Of a stretch of DNA of 29,378 bases, positions 7,307-14,349 are shown piece after piece. The notes under the pieces were generated by a model, which saw only the letters and a list, made by a program, of their open reading frames with translations, was not told where the DNA came from and did not search any database. Location: contig JAXDBV010000266.1 of assembly GCA_034678415.1 (NCBI GenBank), positions 1 through 29,378 on the forward strand, given 5' to 3'. Positions within the stretch are counted from its first letter, which is position 1; every line of letters begins with the position of its first letter. The DNA is from JAXDBV01 sp034678415. Its GTDB lineage: Bacteria; Bacteroidota; Bacteroidia; Bacteroidales; VadinHA17. A program made the translations under genes and the position numbers.

Positions 7307-9799
7307 TCACTCATGGAACAGCCATGAAGGATCAATCTCCTTCACATCGGTACCCGGGCCTGAAATTTCCACCTGTAGCCCGCGGCCGCCCGACCGCTGA
7401 TAATAAGGAATGGTGATCTTATGTACTCCTTCAGCCAGTGCACAAAAGCCTGTTACCGGGCTCATTCTACCAATGCCGTCGCCATCAACGATGATTGAAT
7501 CGTTGAGGATCAGCCTGGCGCCGTCATCCGAGGCAAGACGGAAGGTATATACACCTGTCTCCGGTATCCTGATATAACCCTGGAAGAGGAGTCCGAAGGA
7601 AACATCACGTGCAGCAATGTCGGTAGTGATGGCATGGGTGACGAATTCATTGATCACCGGTATGGTATCGAAGGAAGGGAGCGATTGCCAACGCCCTTCA
7701 TACAGCTTCACCTTCAGGCCTTTCCGGAGCGTCCCTGTTGATACGGGCGGCACAGGACTTACCATGTTAAAACGATACGCGCGTATGCGGCTTTTGTGTC
7801 CGTCAGGCCAGATGACACGTGCCTTTAATGTGAGGTTGTGGCTGACCGTCACGGGAGCAGTGTATCTGTCTGATGTCAGATCAGGATCAGAACCATCGAG
7901 GGAGTAGAAGATCATACCTCCGGCCACCGGTTTTTTGAAGTTCACATCCATCTTATCAAGGAATATTCTCTGTTCACTTTCCAGCATTGGTGGAAGGTAT
8001 CCCCTGTTTGCCAGGTTAATCCATCCGGTATCCATCTTCAACACTTCCCTGTCGTAGGTCATGAGGCCGTTGGTCTCGGTTTCCACATCGGTGATCTGTG
8101 TATAGACGGCCGCACTGAGCCCGTGTCCGGCATAATCCCACACCGAGGCGTAGAATTCTTCGTACCGCATGAGCAATTCATCGGGGCTGCTCATTTTTCT
8201 ATAGCCCCAGTTTTCTGCCTGCCACACATGGTTTGTGACCGGCAGGCCGAGGCCTCCAAATTCACCCAGGACGACGGCTCTGTCTCTTTCCGGCTGTGGC
8301 ATCCGGGGCTCGGGGTAGTTGTGAATATCCATAATATGGCCCACTCCTCTGTCGGCCCATCCGCTGGCTGCATTGACCAGCCGTGAGGGATCGAGCCGCT
8401 GTATGATATCCACGATCTTCCCGGTGGCATACTGTCCCCATCCCTCGTTAAACGGCACCCATACGATAATACTTGGATGGCATGCGCGTGAACTGATGAC
8501 CTGTTCGAGCTCATATTCAAACTGCCGTGCGTGTTCTTCCGTCACGTCGAGGTCAGGATGGCCGGAACGGATAAATCCTGATGTGCTGGGCATATCCTGC
8601 CATACCAGCACACCGAGCCTGTCGCACCAGTAGTAGAACCGGCGCGGTTCTACCTTCACATGTTTCCTGAGCATGTTGAATCCCAGTTCCTTCACCATCC
8701 ACACATCATGGCGCATGGCTTCGTCGCAGGGAGGGGTGTAGATACCGTCAGGCCAGAAACCCTGGTCGAGAGGACCGTTCTGAAAAATGAATTCGTTATT
8801 CAGCATCATCCTTGTGTACCCTGCCGGGTCTGTGCCAAGGGAGATTTTTCTCATTCCAAAACAGGTCAGGACCTCATCCATCACCTGGCCATTCCTCAGG
8901 AGTTGTACCTGCATGTCATACAACACAGGGTGTTCGGGTGACCATAGACGGGCATCAGGAACCGGTATGTTCGTGTTGCCTGAACCGCACAGGATCTCTG
9001 TCACGGGTTCATTGTCGAGGGTAATTTTCACGCGGAGGCTGTCCTTCTCCACCCCGTGATTAATGTTGCACTGCTGGTGTATGAGCCCCGAGTCGATATC
9101 AGGGTGGGTGGTGAGACCTTGTATGAAGGAATGAGGCAGGGGTTCAAGCCACACTGTCTGCCAGATACCCGTAGCTGAGGTATAGAATATCCCTCCGGGC
9201 CGTGAGACCTGTTTTCCGCGGGGCTGTTCCCCCTGATCGGTCGGATCCCATACCGAAACGGTTATCTGGTGTTTCTTCCCTGCCCTGACAAACCTGGTCA
9301 GTTCAACATCAAATGGTGTATAGCCACCCTGGTGTGATCCTACTTCAAAGTGATCAACCCACACGGTTGTTTTCCAGTCGACCGCCTCAAAGTGAAGGAA
9401 GATTCTCATCCCTTTCCATGCCGGGGGTATGGTGACGCTTTTCCGGTACCACAGCAGGTTGGTGTCGCCAACGGTTTTTTTCACTCCCGACAATGCCGAT
9501 TCAACAGGGAAAGGGACAAGGATTTTGCCATCCCACTTATCAGGGTGTTTACCGTTAAGCGGTGTTATTGCATATTCCCAAAGGCCGTTAAGGTTGAGCC
9601 AGTCGTTGCGCACGAGCATGGGTCTCGGATATTCCTGCCATACATTCAATGGCGTAACCTCTTTGCTCCAGCGGGTAGCCAAGGTATATTCCGCAGGGCT
9701 CCACTGCGATACACCGGATGTGCATCCTGCCAGCAACGACAGGATTAGAAGAATAATCACAATACCGGGACATGTGATGTTTTTCTGCTGACGGTTCAT
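7307..9799 (-). CDS. GH2 glycosidase lipoprotein with CHB_HEX_C and PA14 modules
   Basis: This 830-residue retaining glycoside hydrolase of family 2 (beta-galactosidase, glucuronidase or mannosidase type; substrate not deducible) starts at ATG 9799, directly ahead of a lipoprotein signal ending in LLAGC. A GTG at 9871 would add 24 residues in front of that signal and is rejected. A sugar-binding jelly roll (from about 35), an immunoglobulin-like domain and a TIM barrel follow. The acid/base is E452 in FNEGWGQ and the nucleophile is E513 in LGEFGG. Residues about 615-680 (YSLDGSDPDL) form a CHB_HEX_C domain. Residues about 695-830 form a PA14 carbohydrate-binding domain (FRLASDDGARL). It is the last gene of a minus-strand sugar-catabolism cluster, 68 bases after the helical-repeat gene. 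Confidence 0.92.
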   Translation of the reverse strand: MNRQQKNITCPGIVIILLILSLLAGCTSGVSQWSPAEYTLATRWSKEVTPLNVWQEYPRPMLVRNDWLNLNGLWEYAITPLNGKHPDKWDGKILVPFPVESALSGVKKTVGDTNLLWYRKSVTIPPAWKGMRIFLHFEAVDWKTTVWVDHFEVGSHQGGYTPFDVELTRFVRAGKKHQITVSVWDPTDQGEQPRGKQVSRPGGIFYTSATGIWQTVWLEPLPHSFIQGLTTHPDIDSGLIHQQCNINHGVEKDSLRVKITLDNEPVTEILCGSGNTNIPVPDARLWSPEHPVLYDMQVQLLRNGQVMDEVLTCFGMRKISLGTDPAGYTRMMLNNEFIFQNGPLDQGFWPDGIYTPPCDEAMRHDVWMVKELGFNMLRKHVKVEPRRFYYWCDRLGVLVWQDMPSTSGFIRSGHPDLDVTEEHARQFEYELEQVISSRACHPSIIVWVPFNEGWGQYATGKIVDIIQRLDPSRLVNAASGWADRGVGHIMDIHNYPEPRMPQPERDRAVVLGEFGGLGLPVTNHVWQAENWGYRKMSSPDELLMRYEEFYASVWDYAGHGLSAAVYTQITDVETETNGLMTYDREVLKMDTGWINLANRGYLPPMLESEQRIFLDKMDVNFKKPVAGGMIFYSLDGSDPDLTSDRYTAPVTVSHNLTLKARVIWPDGHKSRIRAYRFNMVSPVPPVSTGTLRKGLKVKLYEGRWQSLPSFDTIPVINEFVTHAITTDIAARDVSFGLLFQGYIRIPETGVYTFRLASDDGARLILNDSIIVDGDGIGRMSPVTGFCALAEGVHKITIPYYQRSGGRGLQVEISGPGTDVKEIDPSWLFHE

Positions 9800-9867
9800 G
9801 GCTATCACTTGTTTAGTTGTCAATAAATCGATTATGATGTATGCGAAAGAGCTTCCCGACAGAATAA

Positions 9868-10386
9868 TCACTGCCTGTTCAGGCCGGCAATAGTTTTCTT
9901 TCCGAATGATTTAAATCCCGTTGATCCGTAAGGCATACCTGATTCAATAGCGGCGATGAGTTCATGCCTAAGTTCAGGGATCTGCTGTGTAAGATTTGCC
10001 AATATACGCATGCAGTGTATTCTCACGGCCGGAGTCTCATCATATGCAACAATACATCTCATGCAATAATCTACAAACGTACCGAGGTCTTTCTCTTCTC
10101 CGGTGAACGTGTAAATGGTAAGGAGTCTGAGAAAGTTTTTCTTTAAGCCCTCGCTCTTTGCAGTATATATTGCACGGATGATCCGGTTGGCATAAGGATG
10201 GATGTCACATTGGCAGGTTTCGGCTGCCAGGTAGAGGGCCCTTCCTGCCCTGGATGAAACCTGTCCTTTATCCTGCAGGGCAAGGTCGACCAGCTGTTTC
10301 ACCAGGGACGGGTCGCAGCATACCGCCTGAACCGCCATATCGGCCACCGCTCGTGAGCTGTCAACCAGCAATGATTCAAAATCCAT
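9868..10386 (-). CDS. HEAT-like helical repeat protein, function unknown
   Basis: This 172-residue soluble, all-helical protein has no signal peptide or catalytic motif. Repeated helix pairs of about 35-40 residues can be followed (VKQLVDLALQDKGQVSSRAG; FLRLLTIYTFTGEEKDLGTF; AVRIHCMRILANLTQQIPEL), a spacing typical of HEAT/ARM alpha-solenoids used for protein binding. It lies inside the sugar operon: 35 bases separate it from the aldolase upstream, and the GH2 gene follows. Conserved Bacteroidota operons sometimes carry such small HEAT-like proteins of unknown role. It might scaffold or regulate the cytoplasmic enzymes encoded with it, but nothing in the sequence shows this. Confidence 0.65.
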   Translation of the reverse strand: MDFESLLVDSSRAVADMAVQAVCCDPSLVKQLVDLALQDKGQVSSRAGRALYLAAETCQCDIHPYANRIIRAIYTAKSEGLKKNFLRLLTIYTFTGEEKDLGTFVDYCMRCIVAYDETPAVRIHCMRILANLTQQIPELRHELIAAIESGMPYGSTGFKSFGKKTIAGLNRQ

Positions 10387-10421
10387 ACGGAATATATAAT
10401 ACCGGTTTTACCGTAAATGTA

Positions 10422-11060
10422 TCATTTTTGTGCGATCAGTCCGGTTGCCTCCCTGCATCGTTGTTTTATTTCGTCCCATTTTCCCATGGCGATATCTTCC
10501 TTTCGGGCGATCCATGTGCCGCCTGCAGCCAGCACTTCCGGCACCTCCAGGTATTTGTTCAGGTTGCCGGGGTTGATGCCGCCGGTAGGTATTACCCTTA
10601 TGCCGAGGTGGGAGAAAGGGGCCAGGAGGCTCCGTATCATGAGGGGTCCGCCTGCAGCTTCCGCAGGAAAGAACTTAAGAACCGTGATGTTCAGCATCAG
10701 TGCACCCTGGATATCGGTGGGGGTCATAACACCGGGGAAGAAGGGAAAGGATTCCTTCACCGCCATCTGCGCCACCACACGATCAAATCCCGGGGCGACA
10801 CCAAACGAGGCGCCGGCATCGATCGCCATTCTCAGATCGTCAGTGGTGAGGATGGTGCCGGCACCCACTAACATCGCAGGGTTCCGTTTTCTTACGGCTT
10901 TGATGGCTTCGGCGGCCACAGCCGACCTGAAGGTCACCTCCATCAGCGGGAGCTCTCCCTCCATCAGAGTATTGGCCAGTGGCACAACCTGGCCAACATG
11001 ATCAATGACCACAACAGGGATAATCCTGTGTTTTTGCAGTACATGAAGAACATCATTCAT
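10422..11060 (-). CDS. eda: KDPG/KHG-type aldolase
   Basis: This class I aldolase cleaves 2-keto-3-deoxy-6-phosphogluconate (or KHG/KDPGal) to pyruvate and glyceraldehyde 3-phosphate, or glyoxylate for KHG, in the cytoplasm. At 212 residues it has the family's normal length. Visible signatures are the catalytic glutamate E41 in MEVTFRS, the GAGTIL segment at 67-71, and the Schiff-base lysine K129 in VLKFFPAEAAGG, followed by PTGGI, the phosphate-binding element. It lies 11 bases downstream of the HAD phosphatase stop codon, in the same transcription unit. A KDG kinase (kdgK), the usual partner, is absent here, so the substrate may be phosphorylated elsewhere or may be a related keto acid. The symbol is based on family signature; a KDPGal aldolase (dgoA) role is possible. 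Confidence 0.88.
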   Translation of the reverse strand: MNDVLHVLQKHRIIPVVVIDHVGQVVPLANTLMEGELPLMEVTFRSAVAAEAIKAVRKRNPAMLVGAGTILTTDDLRMAIDAGASFGVAPGFDRVVAQMAVKESFPFFPGVMTPTDIQGALMLNITVLKFFPAEAAGGPLMIRSLLAPFSHLGIRVIPTGGINPGNLNKYLEVPEVLAAGGTWIARKEDIAMGKWDEIKQRCREATGLIAQK

Positions 11061-11071
11061 CGTTCATTCTT

Positions 11072-11725
11072 TTATTTATGAATATACTTTTTCAGCCACT
11101 GTATGGCATCCACAGTGCTGTCGAAGATTTGTTCAGCCTGTGCCAGCATCCTGTCAGGCTGTGATGTACGGACAGCAACCACACGCATCCCCGCCTGTTT
11201 TGCCGCTTCAATACCGATCGCGGTATCTTCAACCACCATGCATTTATGGGGTGGAAGGTTCAGTTTTCCGGCGGCAAGGAGGTAGGCATCGGGCGCCGGT
11301 TTTTTTTGTCTCACATGGTCGGAGGCAATCATCACTTCGAACAGGCTTATGATGCCGGTTCGGCGCAGAGCGATGACGGCCTCCTCGAGCTTGCTGGAGG
11401 TGCACATGGCCAGGCGGGCTCCGTCCATCGATCGCAAGGCTTCAGGAAGGCCCGGGAATGACTCCGATTCTGTTTCGAGCAGGTGAACGGCCAGCGAATA
11501 TTTTCCTTTCAGCAGCTCTTCCACACCAACAGACACGGCATATTTTTCAACCAGCACGGGTGCGATCAGTCTGTCGGAAGCGCCGAACCAATCCCGGTAC
11601 CATCCGGGAGGCAGTGTACACCCGCACTGTTCCAGCACCTGTGTCCATGCCCTGCCATGGATAGGCTCTGTGTCAACCAGTACACCATCCATGTCAAAGA
11701 TCACTGCTTCGATGAACCGTCTCAT
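11072..11725 (-). CDS. HAD-superfamily hydrolase, beta-phosphoglucomutase-like
   Basis: This is a 217-residue cytoplasmic Mg-dependent phosphatase or phosphomutase. HAD motif I is FDMDGVLVDTEP, with nucleophile D11 and general acid D13. Motif II is CTSSKLEE, the motif III lysine lies in RQKKPAPDAYL, and motif IV is VVEDTAIGIEAA. The DGVLVDTEP sequence and alpha-helical cap place it in the PGMB/GPH subgroup. The ATG at 11725 puts motif I near the N-terminus as usual and leaves 8 bases after the oxidoreductase stop. An alternative start at 11758 would overlap the upstream gene by 25 bases and add 11 residues, so it is disfavoured. The operon position between a sugar oxidoreductase and an aldolase suggests sugar-phosphate dephosphorylation or isomerisation. 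Confidence 0.87.
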   Translation of the reverse strand: MRRFIEAVIFDMDGVLVDTEPIHGRAWTQVLEQCGCTLPPGWYRDWFGASDRLIAPVLVEKYAVSVGVEELLKGKYSLAVHLLETESESFPGLPEALRSMDGARLAMCTSSKLEEAVIALRRTGIISLFEVMIASDHVRQKKPAPDAYLLAAGKLNLPPHKCMVVEDTAIGIEAAKQAGMRVVAVRTSQPDRMLAQAEQIFDSTVDAIQWLKKYIHK

Positions 11726-11733
11726 ATTTTTTT

Positions 11734-12897
11734 TTATGACTCCGGGAACCTGATCCATTTCTTTTTTTCGGACGATTCCACCACCAGGTCCTGGAAGATC
11801 ATACCTCTGAGCCCGGCATAGATATCGGGATAATCGAGGTCTTCTTTTACAGGTGTGGTTCCTGCCATCCGGGCCTGTATCAGGGATGCCACGTTACGGT
11901 AGATATTGGCAAATGCCTCCACGAATCCTTCGGGATGACCGGCCACGATACGGGTGTTATGCCTTGCCAGAGATGAGAGGTATTCATGATGGCCTGCCCT
12001 GATGATCTGTGCCGGCCGGCCGGGTATCTTATGGATCAGGGTGTTGGGATCGTGGTGGTGCCACTCGAGCCCTCCCTTCTCTCCCCATACCCTGATATTC
12101 ACATCGTTCTCTTCACCGGCGGCGATCTGTGTGGCAAACATGATACCGTTAGCGCCGTTGCTGAACCGGACAAGGATATTACCGTCGTCATCCAGCACAC
12201 GCCCGGGGACAACCCTTGAGAGATCGGCAAACAGTTCAGTGACCTTCAGCGATGTGACATATTCGGCAAGGTTAAGGGCATGGACACCGATGTCAGCCAT
12301 GGCTCCGCACCTGCCCGACCGCGCAGGATCACCCCGCCACTCAGCCTGTTTATTATCGGTGATTTCCAGCCTTTCCGACAGCCATCCCTGCGGATATTCA
12401 ACCACCACCTTCCGTATTTTGCCGAGGGCACCCGAATCGATCATCACCCTGGCTTCCTTCACCACAGGATAAGAAATATAGGGATACGTGAGGGCAAAGA
12501 TGAGTCCCGTTTTCTCCGTCAGTTTTACCAGTTCCCTGGCTTCACGGGTGCTATGACACAACGGTTTGTCGCAAACCACATGAAACCCGTTCTCCAGTGC
12601 CAGCCTGGCAGGTTCAAAATGGAGATGGTTGGGAGTAACGATAGACACCAGATCCATCCGCCGGTGTTCCGGCAGGTCACGTTCCCTGGTCATCATTTCC
12701 CGGTACGTGGGATAGATCCTTGAAGGATCGAGATAATAACGGGTACCGGTGATTATTGATTTTTGGCTGTCGGAGCTGAACGAACCGCATACCAGTTCAA
12801 TCTGTCCGTCGAGCACAGCAGCATAATAATGAACCGCACCGATGAACGATCCCGGACCACCGCCAACCATCCCCATCCTGACCTTCCTTGTTTTCAT
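11734..12897 (-). CDS. Gfo/Idh/MocA-family oxidoreductase
   Basis: This is a 387-residue NAD(P)-dependent sugar or sugar-acid dehydrogenase of the Gfo/Idh/MocA family, cytoplasmic (no signal peptide). The Rossmann start MGMVGGGPGSFIG lies at residues 8-20. The family motif CDKPLCHSTREA (an EKP variant) is near residue 111-122, and GAMADIGVHALNLAEYV carries the catalytic His-containing DxGxH segment. The ATG at 12897 is preferred over 12939 because it puts the nucleotide-binding loop immediately at the N-terminus; the extra 14 residues of the longer frame have no role in the fold. This is the first gene of the minus-strand cluster, so its promoter must lie in 12898-13088. No exact TAnnTTTG is present on that strand there; TAATTTTA is a near match. 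Confidence 0.9.
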   Translation of the reverse strand: MKTRKVRMGMVGGGPGSFIGAVHYYAAVLDGQIELVCGSFSSDSQKSIITGTRYYLDPSRIYPTYREMMTRERDLPEHRRMDLVSIVTPNHLHFEPARLALENGFHVVCDKPLCHSTREARELVKLTEKTGLIFALTYPYISYPVVKEARVMIDSGALGKIRKVVVEYPQGWLSERLEITDNKQAEWRGDPARSGRCGAMADIGVHALNLAEYVTSLKVTELFADLSRVVPGRVLDDDGNILVRFSNGANGIMFATQIAAGEENDVNIRVWGEKGGLEWHHHDPNTLIHKIPGRPAQIIRAGHHEYLSSLARHNTRIVAGHPEGFVEAFANIYRNVASLIQARMAGTTPVKEDLDYPDIYAGLRGMIFQDLVVESSEKKKWIRFPES

Positions 12898-13063
12898 CCT
12901 ATAGATTTTTTTATATGTATTCGCGCTGATACCAACCAATAAAATTATAAAATCTTCGTTGAGTTCTTCACCTTTTTACGCATATCTAACGTTCAACCTT
13001 CCTGTTGAGAAAATAAATTCTCAGGTTTCACAACCTTGTAAAAGGAAGGACAGGCAATCATTG

Positions 13064-13071
13064 TATATTTG
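13064..13071 (+). promoter_or_regulatory. -7 promoter element for the methyltransferase gene
   Basis: TATATTTG is an exact match to the Bacteroidota -7 box TAnnTTTG. It places the transcription start about 10 bases before the ATG at 13089, a very short leader. The nearest upstream TTG at 13036-13038 is 25 bases away, longer than usual, so the -33 element is doubtful. Confidence 0.45.
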
Positions 13072-13088
13072 AGATCCAGACTAATCTG

Positions 13089-13808
13089 ATGAAAAACGAG
13101 GAACTGTCGAGCCGGCCGCTGTACCGGATGTTCACCTCCGTACCAGGGAGGTATGATCTGATGAACCGGCTGCTAACGCTGGGAATGGATCAGGTATGGA
13201 GGAAGAAGGCTGCCCGCATATGCCTGGGTAATCATCCGCGTCGGGTGCTTGATTTATGCACCGGCACGGGCGACCTGGCCATACACCTCCGCAGGATGGC
13301 CGGTACAGAAACAGAGATCCATGCCCTGGATTTCAGTGAGCCCATGCTTGGCCTGGCCATCGGCAAGAGCCGGCGGAGAAAAACTGAAAATATCAAGTTT
13401 ATTAAGGGAGATGTGGCGGGCCTTCCGTTTGAAGATGATTATTTCGACAGCATAGGGATCGCGTTTGCCTTCCGCAACCTGACATTTCATAATCCATTGA
13501 GCAACAATTACCTGTCGGAGATCAGGAGGGTGCTGAGACCCGGCGGGCAGTGTGTTATTGTCGAGACCGGTCAGCCCGGATCACGGTTCATAAAATCGCT
13601 CTACCACCGTTACCTGAATAGTATTGTTGCCGGTGCCGGCAGTACACTATCCGGTAATCCCGCGGCATACCGGTATCTCGCCTATTCGGCCAGAAATTAT
13701 TATTCGGTCAGGGAATTGTCCTCCCTTATACTTCATTCAGGATTCGGTCATATTGAACATTTTCCACTGTTATTCAATATAATATCTATATACAGGATTA
13801 TTAAATAA
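13089..13808 (+). CDS. UbiE/MenG-type SAM-dependent methyltransferase
   Basis: This 239-residue cytoplasmic enzyme is of the UbiE/COQ5 family, which C-methylates demethylmenaquinone (MenG) or ubiquinone precursors. Family marks include YDLMNRLLTLGMDQVWRKK near residues 22-40, SAM motif I LDLCTGTGDLAIH at 53-65, DFSEPMLGLA at about 79-88 and IAFAFRNLT, equivalent to GFGLRNV of UbiE. RRVLRPGGQCVIVETGQP is the later SAM-fold strand. Some residues depart from the classical ubiE pattern, and no other menaquinone gene lies nearby, so a different quinone-like acceptor remains possible. The gene is divergent from the oxidoreductase and is preceded by an exact -7 box. Confidence 0.8.
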   Translation: MKNEELSSRPLYRMFTSVPGRYDLMNRLLTLGMDQVWRKKAARICLGNHPRRVLDLCTGTGDLAIHLRRMAGTETEIHALDFSEPMLGLAIGKSRRRKTENIKFIKGDVAGLPFEDDYFDSIGIAFAFRNLTFHNPLSNNYLSEIRRVLRPGGQCVIVETGQPGSRFIKSLYHRYLNSIVAGAGSTLSGNPAAYRYLAYSARNYYSVRELSSLILHSGFGHIEHFPLLFNIISIYRIIK

Positions 13809-14009
13809 GAAGAACCCCTGATATCAGTCAACTATTTGAAATGCAACACTTTCCATATTAAGAGCCGGGAGAACTTATATATTTTATGATATAACAATCA
13901 GACAATCAATTCAATCATTACAAGCACGGTTTTTTTGTATTTCAATGAATGCAACCATACAGCCGTCAGATTCGTCTATGTATTGGGAAAAACAAAACAA
14001 TAATGCACC

Positions 14010-14249
14010 ATGCTCAATAACAGAGTATATACCGGCAAGGAAGAGGTAAAAGGCAGGGCAAGGAGCTCGGATAATTTCGTGAAGGATCTGAACGGTGAAA
14101 AAACACTGTTGCCAGAAGAAAAATATCATAATCTGACTCCAAGGCAATGGCAGTGGGCGGTAACGATGATCAAGGAATTTGAGTTGAACGAGGATGGGGC
14201 CAGGATCCTGATCGAAGAGATAAAAAAGGGTAATTTTGTTTTTGACTGA
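14010..14249 (+). CDS. Small hypothetical protein, 79 residues
   Basis: No family is recognised. The protein is hydrophilic and probably helical, with a compact C-terminal half (LTPRQWQWAVTMIKEFELNE followed by ILIEEIKKGNFVFD) that looks folded rather than random. The N-terminal 35 residues are polar and possibly disordered. It stands alone between the methyltransferase and the M3 peptidase, with 201 bases upstream and no exact promoter box; TATATTTT at 13876-13883 is a near match. A 78-residue frame on the opposite strand overlaps it but has an unconvincing composition. Coding status is supported only by length, amino-acid composition and the absence of alternatives. Confidence 0.45.
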   Translation: MLNNRVYTGKEEVKGRARSSDNFVKDLNGEKTLLPEEKYHNLTPRQWQWAVTMIKEFELNEDGARILIEEIKKGNFVFD

Positions 14250-14349
14250 GCACCTTTCACCCGGTTACGAGCCTTCATGAATACCCGGTCATAAGAAGAT
14301 AACGGTTACTTTTCCTCTCCTGTAGTTATCCTGTATCGCTGGCTGGATA

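Noticed and set aside
9800..9871. GTG start for the GH2 gene overlapping the preceding stop
   Set aside because: It would put 24 residues before a complete lipoprotein signal (LLAGC), so the ATG at 9799 is preferred.
13911..14147. Minus-strand frame of 78 residues opposite the small 79-residue gene
   Set aside because: Its residue composition (many Cys, Phe, aromatic clusters) looks like antisense, and the plus-strand frame has the better helical pattern.
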